A stretch of 64,000 nucleotides of DNA from Paraburkholderia adhaesiva (lineage in GTDB: Bacteria; Pseudomonadota; Gammaproteobacteria; Burkholderiales; Burkholderiaceae): positions 844,669 to 908,668 of the forward strand of contig NZ_JAJEJQ010000003.1 of the NCBI RefSeq assembly GCF_021390575.1, read 5' to 3'. Of this stretch, positions 25,019 to 34,180 are shown piece by piece (position 1 is the stretch's first letter; the number at the start of each line of letters is the position of its first letter). The notes below the pieces were generated by a model that saw only the letters and a program-made list of their open reading frames with translations, had not been told where the DNA came from and made no database searches. A program made the position numbers and the translations under genes.

Positions 25019-26670
25019 GGTGCCAACTTCCGCTTCAGCGCCCGCGCGACGGGCTCAGGCAATGTGCCGAGAGAACGCAGCAGCCAGGGCAGCACGCGCA
25101 ACTTGAGGCCAGAGAAAACACTGGGCACCACTGCTTCGATGAGATGGGGGCCGGGGCTGGCGAGCGCCCGTTCGAGCGCCGCGGTGAAATCCTCCGCGGT
25201 AGCGGCGCGTACAGCGTGAACACCCATGCCCTCAGCAAGCTGCACGAAATCCAGTCCAGGGCTGTTCAGATCGAGCTGGGCTTTGGCTTTCGGGCCGGCT
25301 TTTCGGGCACCGACCCGCTCCAGCTCAACATTCAGGATTCCATATGATCTGTTGTTGAAGACGATCGAGACGACGTTCAGCCGTTCCCGCGCCATGGTCC
25401 ACAGTGCCTGGAAGGTGTACATGGCAGAACCGTCGCCCACCAGGGCCAGCACCTGGCGATCCGGGCAGGCAATCGCCGCGCCCACCGCTACGGGCAGGGC
25501 CTGGCCGATGGCACCGCCAGTGAGCGCAAGCACGTCGTGACGGGGCGCACCAGCGGTGAACATGGGCAGCATCGTGCCGGACGTCTGCGCTTCATCGACG
25601 ATGATGGCGTCTGGCGGCAGCAGATGGCCAACGGCCTTGCACACCTTCTCGGCGGTCAGCTTGCCACGTGGACGGCCGGGGCGCAGGGGCGCCTGCAACG
25701 TTGGTTCAACCTGATCGGCGCCAAGGCGCACGCACAGGTTTTCCAGCGTGCCGGAGACATCCTGCTCGGGCGACGCGAGGTTATGCGCGGTGCAGCCTTC
25801 GGGCACCAGATAGCTCTTCTTGCCGGGATAGGCGAAGAAGGACACCGGTGCGCGCGCATCCACGAGGATCAGATTGTCGAGGCCCGCCAGCTGTACCGAG
25901 GCCATTTCAGCCAGATAGGCAATGCGCTCGACATGGGGCAATCCCGCACCGCGTTCGAACCGCGCCGGGAACACTTCGGCATAGAGCCGTGCGCCGGTCC
26001 GAGCGGCGATGCGCGCGGCGGCCAACAGCGCCGGTTCGCGCAGGGCGCGTCCGCCCAGAAGCAACGCGTTCTTGCCACCCGCTTCGAGCACGCGAGCGAT
26101 TTTTTCGATGACATCGGCGGCGGCGAGCGGCGGTTTTGCGATCTCCGGCACGGGCGCCGGCACAGCGCCTTCTCCCCAGGACACATCGGCCGGCAGGATC
26201 AGCGTCGCCACCTGTCCGGGCGGCCCCTTTGCAGCGGCGACCGCCTCCACCACGTCCCGGCACAGCGACTCCGTGCTGCCCGACGTGCGCACCCAGCTCG
26301 ATACGTTGCGGGCGGCCGTCTCGATGTCCGACTGCAGCGGCGCGTCGTACTGCGCGTGCGAAATCGCATGATCGCCAACGATATTGACCACCGGCACATT
26401 GCCCTTGCGGGCGTTATGCAGATTCGCGAGACCGTTACCGAGGCCGCAGCCGAGGTGCAGCAGCGTCGAGGCAGGCTTGTCGGCCATGCGTGCGTAGCCG
26501 TCGGCGGCGCCCGTCGCCACACCCTCGAACAGCGTCAGGATCGCGCGCATGTCCGGCGCCGTATCGAGGGCGGCGACGAAATGCATTTCCGATGTTCCGG
26601 GATTGGTAAAACAGACTTCCACGCCTGCATCGAGCAGTGTGCGCAGCGTTGCTTGAGCGCCATTGGCCAT
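25015..26670 (-). CDS. ThDP-dependent enzyme of the acetolactate synthase / benzoylformate decarboxylase group
   Basis: A 551-residue protein with the three-domain layout of the family: the Pyr domain with catalytic Glu in LTLFEGVATGAADGYARM, a central domain, and the PP domain with GDGSAMYTFQALWTMAR and NNRSYGIL. It lacks a regulatory-subunit partner, so it is unlikely to be the biosynthetic acetolactate synthase and more likely a catabolic 2-oxoacid decarboxylase, lyase or diketone hydrolase. It is first in a two-gene operon with the FAD dehydrogenase, divergent from an AraC regulator 264 bases away. Confidence 0.82.
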   Translation of the reverse strand: MANGAQATLRTLLDAGVEVCFTNPGTSEMHFVAALDTAPDMRAILTLFEGVATGAADGYARMADKPASTLLHLGCGLGNGLANLHNARKGNVPVVNIVGDHAISHAQYDAPLQSDIETAARNVSSWVRTSGSTESLCRDVVEAVAAAKGPPGQVATLILPADVSWGEGAVPAPVPEIAKPPLAAADVIEKIARVLEAGGKNALLLGGRALREPALLAAARIAARTGARLYAEVFPARFERGAGLPHVERIAYLAEMASVQLAGLDNLILVDARAPVSFFAYPGKKSYLVPEGCTAHNLASPEQDVSGTLENLCVRLGADQVEPTLQAPLRPGRPRGKLTAEKVCKAVGHLLPPDAIIVDEAQTSGTMLPMFTAGAPRHDVLALTGGAIGQALPVAVGAAIACPDRQVLALVGDGSAMYTFQALWTMARERLNVVSIVFNNRSYGILNVELERVGARKAGPKAKAQLDLNSPGLDFVQLAEGMGVHAVRAATAEDFTAALERALASPGPHLIEAVVPSVFSGLKLRVLPWLLRSLGTLPEPVARALKRKLAP

Positions 26671-26934
26671 CGGGTCGGTCTCCGCGTCGATTTCTGTTTG
26701 TGGTTTGCGTTTTTCTCGTTTGCTTCAGCACGCTCGAGAAGGTCCGGAACCCGCCGTGCCGCGATCGCATCTTATGCCCTCGATGCCGTGGTTTCCGCAC
26801 GGCACGCAGTGCTGGTTTTCATGCGCAAGCGATTCGCTGAGGTCTCCATCATGAAAGAATTGCCCGGATGAGTATTGACACTTCACGACAAAAAATTCAC
26901 ATTTGGCGACATCGCCCGCGACAACCCCAGCCGA

Positions 26935-28017
26935 ATGCCCATCCTCGTCCGCTCTGCAACGCTCTCGACCTTCGAAACCCTGGCGAGCGATCTCGGGCTG
27001 GACGTTCCCGCCCTCCTCTCGCGTTTCGGCATTCCCCTTCAGGCGCTGCGCGATCCGGATCTGCTGATCTCCTACCAGGCCTTCATCAACCTGCTCGAAT
27101 ATTCGGCTTCCCTCGGACGCTGCCCCGATCTCGGCTTGCGGCTCGCACAGGCGCGCGGTATTGGCATTCTCGGACCCATCGCGGTGCTCGTGCGCCACGC
27201 CGACACCCTGGGCAATGCACTCGCGCTGGCCTCTCGCTATCTCTTCGTCCACAGTCCTGCCCTGCAACTTGGAACGCGTACCGTTCCCGGCCGTCCCGAC
27301 CTGCTCGATGTGATCTGCGACATCACCCACGCCAACCTGATCGTGCGGCCTCAGGTCACCAGCCTGTCCATCGGCATCATCTGCCAGGGCCTGAAGGTCC
27401 TCACCGGCGCGCGCGTGCAACCGCGGCTCGTCACCCTGCCCCATGCCCCCGTGGCATCCGAAGCGGCCTATCAACTGGCGTATGGCTGCCCGGTACAGTT
27501 CATGGCGTCGGCGGCCGCGGTGCGCATCGCCACCGACGATCTCAACGTCGTCGTTTCGGAAAACGATCCGCAGGTGAAAGCGCTGGCCGTGAGCTATCTC
27601 GAACAACTCGGCGGCAGCCCTCAGACGCTCTATTCGGATCGTGTGCGCTCGCTGGCGCGCAATTTTCTCGGCGCGGGCGAGGCGAAGCACGCCGACATCG
27701 CGCGAGCGTTATCGGTTCATCCGCGCACCCTTCAGCGACGGCTGGAAGCGGAAGGCGTCACGTTTGAGCGATTGGTGGATGACGTGCGCAAGGAGCAGTT
27801 CATGGCGCTGATCGAACTGCGCGCGGGACCGAGTCTCACGCAGATCGCACATATCCTCGGCTATGCGGAGGTATCGGTGCTGACACGTAGTTGCAGGCGA
27901 TGGTTTGGTCTTACGCCAGGAACGATGCGTAAGCAAACGAGGGGGCAATGGAAGATGCACGAACTCGATGAAGTCGGGACTATCCCGAGCGACGTTGACA
28001 ACCGGCGTAGTGGGTGA
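26935..28017 (+). CDS. AraC family transcriptional regulator
   Basis: A 360-residue regulator with an N-terminal Arabinose_bd-type domain (FETLASDLGLDVPALLSRFG; QPVHRH-like blocks absent) and a C-terminal AraC helix-turn-helix (HADIARALSVHPRTLQRRLE, then LTQIAHILGYAEVSVLTRSC). Such OruR/ArgR-like regulators respond to small acids or amines. The frame is open upstream to a TTG at 26875, but the ATG at 26935 begins the family's usual MPxLVRSATL start. It is divergent from, and probably regulates, the ThDP/FAD operon. Confidence 0.87.
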   Translation: MPILVRSATLSTFETLASDLGLDVPALLSRFGIPLQALRDPDLLISYQAFINLLEYSASLGRCPDLGLRLAQARGIGILGPIAVLVRHADTLGNALALASRYLFVHSPALQLGTRTVPGRPDLLDVICDITHANLIVRPQVTSLSIGIICQGLKVLTGARVQPRLVTLPHAPVASEAAYQLAYGCPVQFMASAAAVRIATDDLNVVVSENDPQVKALAVSYLEQLGGSPQTLYSDRVRSLARNFLGAGEAKHADIARALSVHPRTLQRRLEAEGVTFERLVDDVRKEQFMALIELRAGPSLTQIAHILGYAEVSVLTRSCRRWFGLTPGTMRKQTRGQWKMHELDEVGTIPSDVDNRRSG

Positions 28018-28138
28018 GCCTGAAGACGGTTTCATGAAGACCGTTGGAGTACTGCGAACGGGCGGCGCGTCCCACGACTACAAAAAGTGGACGCCCCGCC
28101 GCGAAGTCAACGCCGCGCAACTGAGCAGATTCGCGATG

Positions 28139-29695
28139 TCAATTTTCCAGCTTGAATACATTGACCGCCTGCGTCAATTCTGCGGCCTTCTTGTCTAAAG
28201 CATCCGCCGCGGCAACAGCTTGTTCCACTAGTGCGGCGTTCTGTTGTGTCGTCTGGTCTATCTGGACGACGGCCTGGTTGACTTGTTCGATGCCATGCGT
28301 TTGCTCGTGGCCGGCCGCGGCGATCGCCCCAATGAGGTTCGACACGCGGCTGATGCTCTGCACCACCTCTTTCATCGTCGTACCGGCTTGCTCTACGAGA
28401 GAAGTACCGGCCCCCACCTTGTTGACTGAATCGTCGATCAAGGCCTTGATTTCTTTGGCTGCAACTGCGGAACGTTGTGCCAGAATGCGCACCTCACCGG
28501 CAACAACCGCAAATCCGCGGCCATGCTCGCCGGCGCGTGCTGCTTCCACCGCCGCATTGAGCGCAAGAATGTTGGTTTGAAAGGCAATGCCGTCGATGAC
28601 ACCGATGATGTCGACGATCTTCCTGGATGACACGTTAATGGCTGACATGGTGCTAACCACTTCCGCCACGGCTTCCCCGCCCTTACCGGCGACATCAGAA
28701 GCTGCAACCGCCATCTCGCTAGCCTGACGCGCATTCTCCGCATTCTCTTTCACGGTAGCCGTCAGTTCCTCCATTGTCGCGGCAGTCTCTTCCAGTGACG
28801 CTGCCTGCTGTTCGGTCCGCGATGACAGGTCAAGATTGCCGGCATTGATTTCGCCCGCGGCCCCCGCGATGGCGTCGGCTCCCGAGCGCACTTTGGCTAC
28901 GATACCCAGCAGGCTGTCCTGCATGGTTTTCATTGTGTACAACAGGCTGGAGTTATCGCCGGGCTTGACCTTGACTGCTTCAGACAGGTCGCCAGCGGCA
29001 ATACTTTGCGCAGCGCTGGTCGCAGTTTCCAGTTCTCCACCGACAGCCCGGTTCAAGCTTCGAATGACCAGCAGGCTCGCACCGTTCAGGAAAATCCCGA
29101 CAACGCTGAGCACCACAAAAGCCAGCCAGAAGTCCTTGATTGTCGCGTCGGTCAGGTCATCCAGATAGACACCCGTTCCGAACGTCCAGTCCCATGGCTT
29201 GTATGTCAAGACATACGTACCCTTCGGAAATACCTTCGATTGGTCCGCGTTGCCGGGCTTCGGCCAGACGTATTCCACCCACCCTTCACCCTTGCTTCTG
29301 GCGATGTCCGCCATTTCCCTGAAAAGGTGGTTTCCCTTAGGGTCCGTATAATCCGCGACGTTTTGACCCTCCATCGCAGGCTTCATCGGGTGCAGCAGGA
29401 CTTTAGGCTCGGAGGAGATAACAAAAAGGTACCCGTCTTTCCCAAAGCGTAGCGCTCTGATACGCGCCAGCGCTTGCTGTTGTGCTTCAGCCAGGGGAAG
29501 TTTATCGGCGGCAACCATCGCTGCGTACTCTTTGGCGACAGACACGCCGATTTCGGTAGCGGACTTCATCGCAAGCTGCCTCTCCTCCAGGAGACGCACT
29601 TTGTTGTGATAGAGACCGATTCCTGTCACCGCCCACAAACTGAGCCAGCAAACAAAGAGAGGAGCAAATAGCTTTGTGCGAAAAGTCAGTTTCAT
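28139..29695 (-). CDS. Methyl-accepting chemotaxis protein with Cache sensor
   Basis: A 518-residue transmembrane receptor: TM1 about residues 9-30, a periplasmic single Cache domain (RFGKDGYLFVISSEPKVLLHP, TYKPWDWTFGTGVYLDDL), TM2 about 190-212, HAMP, and the signalling hairpin with FQTNILALNAAVEAARAGEHGRGFAV. sCache receptors usually bind small carboxylates. No CheR-binding pentapeptide is seen at the C-terminus. Upstream on the minus strand, only noncoding DNA follows. Confidence 0.93.
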   Translation of the reverse strand: MKLTFRTKLFAPLFVCWLSLWAVTGIGLYHNKVRLLEERQLAMKSATEIGVSVAKEYAAMVAADKLPLAEAQQQALARIRALRFGKDGYLFVISSEPKVLLHPMKPAMEGQNVADYTDPKGNHLFREMADIARSKGEGWVEYVWPKPGNADQSKVFPKGTYVLTYKPWDWTFGTGVYLDDLTDATIKDFWLAFVVLSVVGIFLNGASLLVIRSLNRAVGGELETATSAAQSIAAGDLSEAVKVKPGDNSSLLYTMKTMQDSLLGIVAKVRSGADAIAGAAGEINAGNLDLSSRTEQQAASLEETAATMEELTATVKENAENARQASEMAVAASDVAGKGGEAVAEVVSTMSAINVSSRKIVDIIGVIDGIAFQTNILALNAAVEAARAGEHGRGFAVVAGEVRILAQRSAVAAKEIKALIDDSVNKVGAGTSLVEQAGTTMKEVVQSISRVSNLIGAIAAAGHEQTHGIEQVNQAVVQIDQTTQQNAALVEQAVAAADALDKKAAELTQAVNVFKLEN

Positions 29696-30281
29696 ATTAC
29701 TCCCCGAATATTTTCCCCGATGACAATTCGCAGATACCCCTATCCGTGCGTGGACGAATAGCAGATGTCATCGGAGAGCGTGTTCGAATTTTTGTGTAGT
29801 TACGTTTATTTAGTTCGAGGTGATTCTCTCCCCCGCGGGATATTAAGACGTAAGAGGGCGACTGTTCACGCATGAATACACATTGCTTTGATCAGAAAGG
29901 GGCATGTAACGTTGGCGAGTCTTCCGTGCACAGCAATTGAAGGTCATAGACGCGGCGTGGTGATGTTGGTGTCACCGCGCCAGTGCTGGAACCAGACAAT
30001 GTCGGCCTCGCGTTCCAGCAAATTGGAAGCGGCAATTGCCCGCAGTCCGAACGCGCTGAGCCGGCACTGTCACGTTGTCGGGTTGACGACGCCGTAGCTG
30101 ATAGAGCGCACCGGTCGCTCAAACGATGGACGGGCGGCGGCCTCCGCGCAGCGAATGCGGGCCACCGAGACTATCCATGATCATCACAGCGGCGAATGAT
30201 CGTATATAAATAAAATAAATTTCATAAATACCGACGCTACCGCTAAGCTGACTCCTTCTCCCTACCCTGGCAAAGCTTGCG
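29696..30281. other. Intergenic region without a clear gene
   Basis: About 590 bases. On the minus strand near 30035-29960 a peptide-like run (EADIVWFQHWRGDTN) is seen with no start or family, perhaps a remnant. The segment 30185-30240 is notably AT-rich (TATATAAATAAAATAAATTT) and probably carries the promoter of the next operon. Confidence 0.4.
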
Positions 30282-30956
30282 ATGGCCGAACTCTACCTGG
30301 TGCGACACGGTCAAGCGTCGCTTGGCGCGGGTAATTACGACTGCCTTTCCGAAAAGGGCGAGCAGCAATGCGTCTGGCTCGGCGAGCATTTCGCGCGCAA
30401 CGGCCTGCGCTTCGATCGAGTCTTGACCGGCGCGCTGCGGCGGCACGCACAATCGCTGGATGCGATTCGTCGTGCGCTGCCCGGTCTCCCTGTCGAGCAC
30501 GAAGAGCACCCGGAACTGGACGAGTACGACTTTCACGCGCTCTTTCGTGCAGCGGGCGACGAACATCGTAATCTCATCGAAACGAACAAAGGCAGCCCGC
30601 GCGACTTCTTTAAAGCGCTTCGACAGGTATTGCATCTGTGGGCGGAGGGTGTCCTCGACGCGCGTGCGCCTGAAACGTGGAGTGCATTCCAGCTACGTAT
30701 CGCCAAAGCGCGCGCAATCGTCCAGCAAAGTGACGCACAGCGCGTTCTGGTCGTCACGTCGGGCGGCGTGATTGGCGCGCTGACACAACAGGTGTTGAGC
30801 GCGCCGCCGGCCACGGCTATCGCGCTGAATCTGCAGATCCGCAACAGCAGCGTCACCCAGTATTTTTTCAATCGCGAAGCGTTTCATCTGTCGAGTTTCA
30901 ACACCGTCTCGCATCTCGACGATCCGCAACGCCATGCGTTCCACACCTACGGTTGA
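30282..30956 (+). CDS. Histidine phosphatase superfamily protein
   Basis: A 224-residue protein of the phosphoglycerate-mutase-like family. The RHG motif is in LYLVRHGQASLGAGNYDCLS with the phospho-accepting His. A second-half motif is VLVVTSGGVIGALTQQ, where the usual catalytic HGG is replaced by S-G-G, so the second histidine is absent at the expected place. It leads an operon with an ACAD10/11-like phosphotransferase, SDR and acyl-CoA dehydrogenase, an arrangement common in Burkholderiaceae. It may remove phosphate from an acyl intermediate. Confidence 0.85.
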   Translation: MAELYLVRHGQASLGAGNYDCLSEKGEQQCVWLGEHFARNGLRFDRVLTGALRRHAQSLDAIRRALPGLPVEHEEHPELDEYDFHALFRAAGDEHRNLIETNKGSPRDFFKALRQVLHLWAEGVLDARAPETWSAFQLRIAKARAIVQQSDAQRVLVVTSGGVIGALTQQVLSAPPATAIALNLQIRNSSVTQYFFNREAFHLSSFNTVSHLDDPQRHAFHTYG

Positions 30957-30982
30957 GCGCAAACAGAGACGAACCAAGTGTT

Positions 30983-32011
30983 ATGACCCGCGAATCCACC
31001 TCAACCTCTCTTGACCTCGACAGGCTCGCCGATTATCTGCGGCAGCATATTCCGGAGTTTCGCGGCCCCTTGAAGGCGCAGAAATTCGCGGGGGGGCAGT
31101 CCAACCCGACGTTTCTGCTCGATACGCCCGGGCGCCGCTATGTCCTGCGCCGCCAGCCGCCGGGGCAGTTGCTGAAATCCGCTCATGCCGTCGATCGCGA
31201 GTACCGTGTGCTGCGTGCGCTCGCCGACACCGACGTGCCTGTCGCTCGCGCGTGGCATCTGTGTGAAGACCGCGAAGTCATCGGCAGCATGTTCTATCTG
31301 ATGAGCTACGAGGACGGCCGCATCTTCTGGAACCCTGCTCTGCCGGAGGTCGAGCGCGACACGCGTCGCGACTTTTACGCATCGATCATCACGACGCTCG
31401 CAGCACTGCACGACGTCAACGTCGACGCTGTGGGTCTGGGTGACTATGGACGTGCAGGTAATTACTTCCAGCGCCAAATCGAGCTTTGGACAAGGCAATA
31501 CCGTGCCGCCGAGACCGAGCCGATCGCCGCTATGGAAGCGCTGATCGAGTGGCTGCCCGCACATTGTCCGGCCGACACGGAGCGCGCTTCGCTCGTGCAC
31601 GGCGACTTCCGCATCGATAACCTCGTTTTTGCCCATGACGCGCCACGCGTGCGCGCGATTCTCGACTGGGAACTCTCGACACTCGGCAATCCGCTCGCCG
31701 ATTTCGCGTACTTCTGCATGTGCCTGCGCCTGCCCGCGAAGGGCAATATCACGGGTCTGCGTGGCCAGGACCGCTCAGCGCTCGGCATCCCCGAGGAAGA
31801 GGACATGGTGGCGCAGTACTGCGAGTTGCGCGGCTTGCCCGGCATTGAGAACTGGAGTTTTTATCTGGCATTCAGCTTTTTCCGTCTGGCTTCGATTATT
31901 CAGGGCGTCAAGGCGCGGGCCCTGCAAGGCAACGCCTCGAGTGCGAATGCGCACGAGGTGGGCGGGATGGTTGAGCCGCTAGCAAAACTCGCGGTTGAGC
32001 TGATCGACTGA
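30983..32011 (+). CDS. Phosphotransferase family protein (ACAD10/11-like APH kinase)
   Basis: A 342-residue aminoglycoside-phosphotransferase-fold protein. The catalytic loop is in ASLVHGDFRIDNLVFAHD and the metal-binding Asp in RAILDWELSTLGNPLADFAY. The N-terminal nucleotide-binding lobe has FAGGQSNPTFLL. Close relatives are fused to acyl-CoA dehydrogenase in human ACAD10/ACAD11, where 4-hydroxyacyl-CoA is phosphorylated before dephosphorylating isomerisation. Here the phosphatase, kinase and dehydrogenase genes are adjacent, in agreement with that pathway. The ATG at 30983 is 26 bases after the phosphatase stop. Confidence 0.87.
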   Translation: MTRESTSTSLDLDRLADYLRQHIPEFRGPLKAQKFAGGQSNPTFLLDTPGRRYVLRRQPPGQLLKSAHAVDREYRVLRALADTDVPVARAWHLCEDREVIGSMFYLMSYEDGRIFWNPALPEVERDTRRDFYASIITTLAALHDVNVDAVGLGDYGRAGNYFQRQIELWTRQYRAAETEPIAAMEALIEWLPAHCPADTERASLVHGDFRIDNLVFAHDAPRVRAILDWELSTLGNPLADFAYFCMCLRLPAKGNITGLRGQDRSALGIPEEEDMVAQYCELRGLPGIENWSFYLAFSFFRLASIIQGVKARALQGNASSANAHEVGGMVEPLAKLAVELID

Positions 32012-32048
32012 CGCGCCGCGCCATTGACCCCAAAGAAAGGAAACGACA

Positions 32049-32813
32049 TTGAGCACGAATCTCTTTGACCTCACGGGCCGCATCGCTCTCGTCACGGGCG
32101 CAAGCCGCGGTATCGGCGAGGCGATCGCGCGGCTCCTCGCCGAGCAGGGCGCCCACGTGATCGTGTCGAGCCGCAAGCTCGAAGACTGCGAGTCTGTCGC
32201 GACGGCCATCCGCGCAAGCGGCGGTAGCGCCGAAGCGTTCGCCTGCCACGTCGGGCGCATGGAAGACATCGCCGCCATATTCGCCCATATCCGGGAAAAG
32301 TACGGGCGCCTCGACATCCTCGTCAACAACGCCGCCACCAATCCGTATTTCGGCCACATCCTCGATACGGACCTCGGCGCGTACAACAAGACCGTGGACG
32401 TCAATATCCGCGGCTATTTTTTCATGTCGATCGAAGCCGGGAAAATGATGAAGGTGCAGGGACGGGGCGCCATCGTCAATACTGCGTCGGTCAACGCGCT
32501 TCAGCCCGGCGACATGCAGGGTATCTACTCCATCACGAAGGCGGCGGTTGTCAACATGACGCGCGCATTCGCGAAGGAATGCGGCCCGTTCGGCATCCGC
32601 GTGAATGCGCTGTTGCCTGGCCTCACGAAAACGAAGTTCGCCGGCGCGCTATTCGAGAACAAGGAAATCTACGACCGCTGGATCAAGGAGATTCCGTTAC
32701 GCCGCCACGGCGAACCGCAGGACATGGCGGGCACCGTGCTCTATCTCGTGTCCGACGCAGCGAGCTACACGAACGGCGAATGCATCGTCGTCGATGGCGG
32801 ACTGACGATCTGA
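32049..32813 (+). CDS. Short-chain dehydrogenase/reductase
   Basis: A 254-residue classical SDR. It starts at TTG behind AAAGGAAA. The NAD(P) site is RIALVTGASRGIGEAIARLL, the motif NNAATNPYFGHI replaces NNAG, and the catalytic Tyr-x-x-x-Lys is in GIYSITKAAVVNMTRAF. The C-terminal GECIVVDGGLTI is typical of the 3-ketoacyl reductase-like group. It is in the operon between the phosphotransferase and the acyl-CoA dehydrogenase, so a role on a hydroxyacyl-CoA is likely. Confidence 0.9.
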   Translation: MSTNLFDLTGRIALVTGASRGIGEAIARLLAEQGAHVIVSSRKLEDCESVATAIRASGGSAEAFACHVGRMEDIAAIFAHIREKYGRLDILVNNAATNPYFGHILDTDLGAYNKTVDVNIRGYFFMSIEAGKMMKVQGRGAIVNTASVNALQPGDMQGIYSITKAAVVNMTRAFAKECGPFGIRVNALLPGLTKTKFAGALFENKEIYDRWIKEIPLRRHGEPQDMAGTVLYLVSDAASYTNGECIVVDGGLTI

Positions 32814-32838
32814 TGAACCGTACACAAGGAACCCGATC

Positions 32839-34089
32839 ATGAATTTCGCGTACAGCCCCAAAGTTGAAGATCTGCTGCGTCGCGTGCGCAGCTTCATGGA
32901 CGACCATATCGTCCCGCGTCATCGGCAGTGGCTGGAAGAAGTGCATGCGGGCCACTATCCCGTGTCGTTCATGGAGGACCTCAAGACCCTCGCCAAAGCC
33001 GAAGGGTTGTGGAACCTCTTCCTGCCGCAGTTGCAGGACGACGAGCCCGGCACGCGTCTGACGAACCTCGAATACGCGCCGCTCGCGGAGGTCATGGGGC
33101 GCATCTCGTGGGCCCCGGAAGTATTCAACTGCAATGCGCCCGACACCGGCAACATGGAGCTGCTGCACATGTTCGCGACGCCAGCACAGCGCGAGGCATG
33201 GCTGAAGCCGCTGCTCGAGGGCGAAATCCGCTCTGCGTTCGCCATGACGGAACCGGATGTGCCCTCCTCCGATGCCACCAACATCACGACGTCCATTCGC
33301 CGTGACGGCGACGATTACGTGATCAACGGCCGCAAGTGGTTCATCACGAATGCGGCGCATCCCAACTGCAAGCTCTTCATCGTCATGGGCAAGACGGACC
33401 CGGACGCCGAAAGCCATCGTCAGCAAAGCATGATACTGGTGCCGGCGGCGACACCGGGCGTGACGATCGTTCGCAACATTCCCGTGATGAATCACATCTC
33501 GCCGGAAGGACACTGCGAGGTCACGTTCAAGAACGTTCGCGTACCGGCTTCGAATCTGCTCGGCGAGGAAGGCGGCGGCTTCGCGCTTGCGCAGGCGCGG
33601 CTCGGGCCCGGACGCATTCACCACTGCATGCGCTCGATCGGTGCAGCGGAACTGGCGCTGGAACTGATGACCGAACGCGCGCAGGAACGCAAGACCTTCG
33701 GGAAATATCTGCATCAGCATGGAACGGTGGGCGAGTGGATCGCTAAATCGCGCATCGAAATCGATCAGGCGCGGCTCCTCGTGTTAAAGACGGCCTGGCT
33801 TCTCGACGAAGTGGGCGCGAAAGCGGCGCGCAAGGAGATCTCCATGATCAAGGCGCTGGTCCCGCAGGTTTATTCGACTGTCTGCGACCGCGCGATGCAG
33901 GTGTTCGGCGCGATGGGGCTGAGTCCCGACACGCCCCTCGCCGATCATTGGACGTGGGCTCGCGCATTGCGTTATGCGGATGGTCCCGACGAGGTTCATC
34001 TTCAGGCCATCGCACGCATGGAAATCAGCCACAGCAAAGCGCAGCTCGGATCGACGGCGGTCTACCTCAACATTCCACCGCGCGATTAA
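32839..34089 (+). CDS. Acyl-CoA dehydrogenase
   Basis: A 416-residue flavoprotein. Family signatures are SAFAMTEPDVPSSDATNI (FAD and substrate contact), KWFITNAAHPNC, and VPASNLLGEEGGGFALAQ followed by LGPGRIHHCMRS. The C-terminal half has FGKYLHQHGTVGEWIA and QVFGAMGLSPDTPLADHW. It resembles the ACAD11-type group that works on 4-hydroxy or long-chain acyl-CoA. It is 25 bases after the SDR gene. Electrons would pass to ETF and the ETF-QO encoded at 37294-38970. Confidence 0.92.
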   Translation: MNFAYSPKVEDLLRRVRSFMDDHIVPRHRQWLEEVHAGHYPVSFMEDLKTLAKAEGLWNLFLPQLQDDEPGTRLTNLEYAPLAEVMGRISWAPEVFNCNAPDTGNMELLHMFATPAQREAWLKPLLEGEIRSAFAMTEPDVPSSDATNITTSIRRDGDDYVINGRKWFITNAAHPNCKLFIVMGKTDPDAESHRQQSMILVPAATPGVTIVRNIPVMNHISPEGHCEVTFKNVRVPASNLLGEEGGGFALAQARLGPGRIHHCMRSIGAAELALELMTERAQERKTFGKYLHQHGTVGEWIAKSRIEIDQARLLVLKTAWLLDEVGAKAARKEISMIKALVPQVYSTVCDRAMQVFGAMGLSPDTPLADHWTWARALRYADGPDEVHLQAIARMEISHSKAQLGSTAVYLNIPPRD

Positions 34090-34180
34090 AGCCCGAAGCG
34101 CAACGGCGACAAACATGACCCAGGTGGACGCATCGTCATCTTCCGGCTCGATTAAGATATCGGCAAACGGAGCCCGTGAG

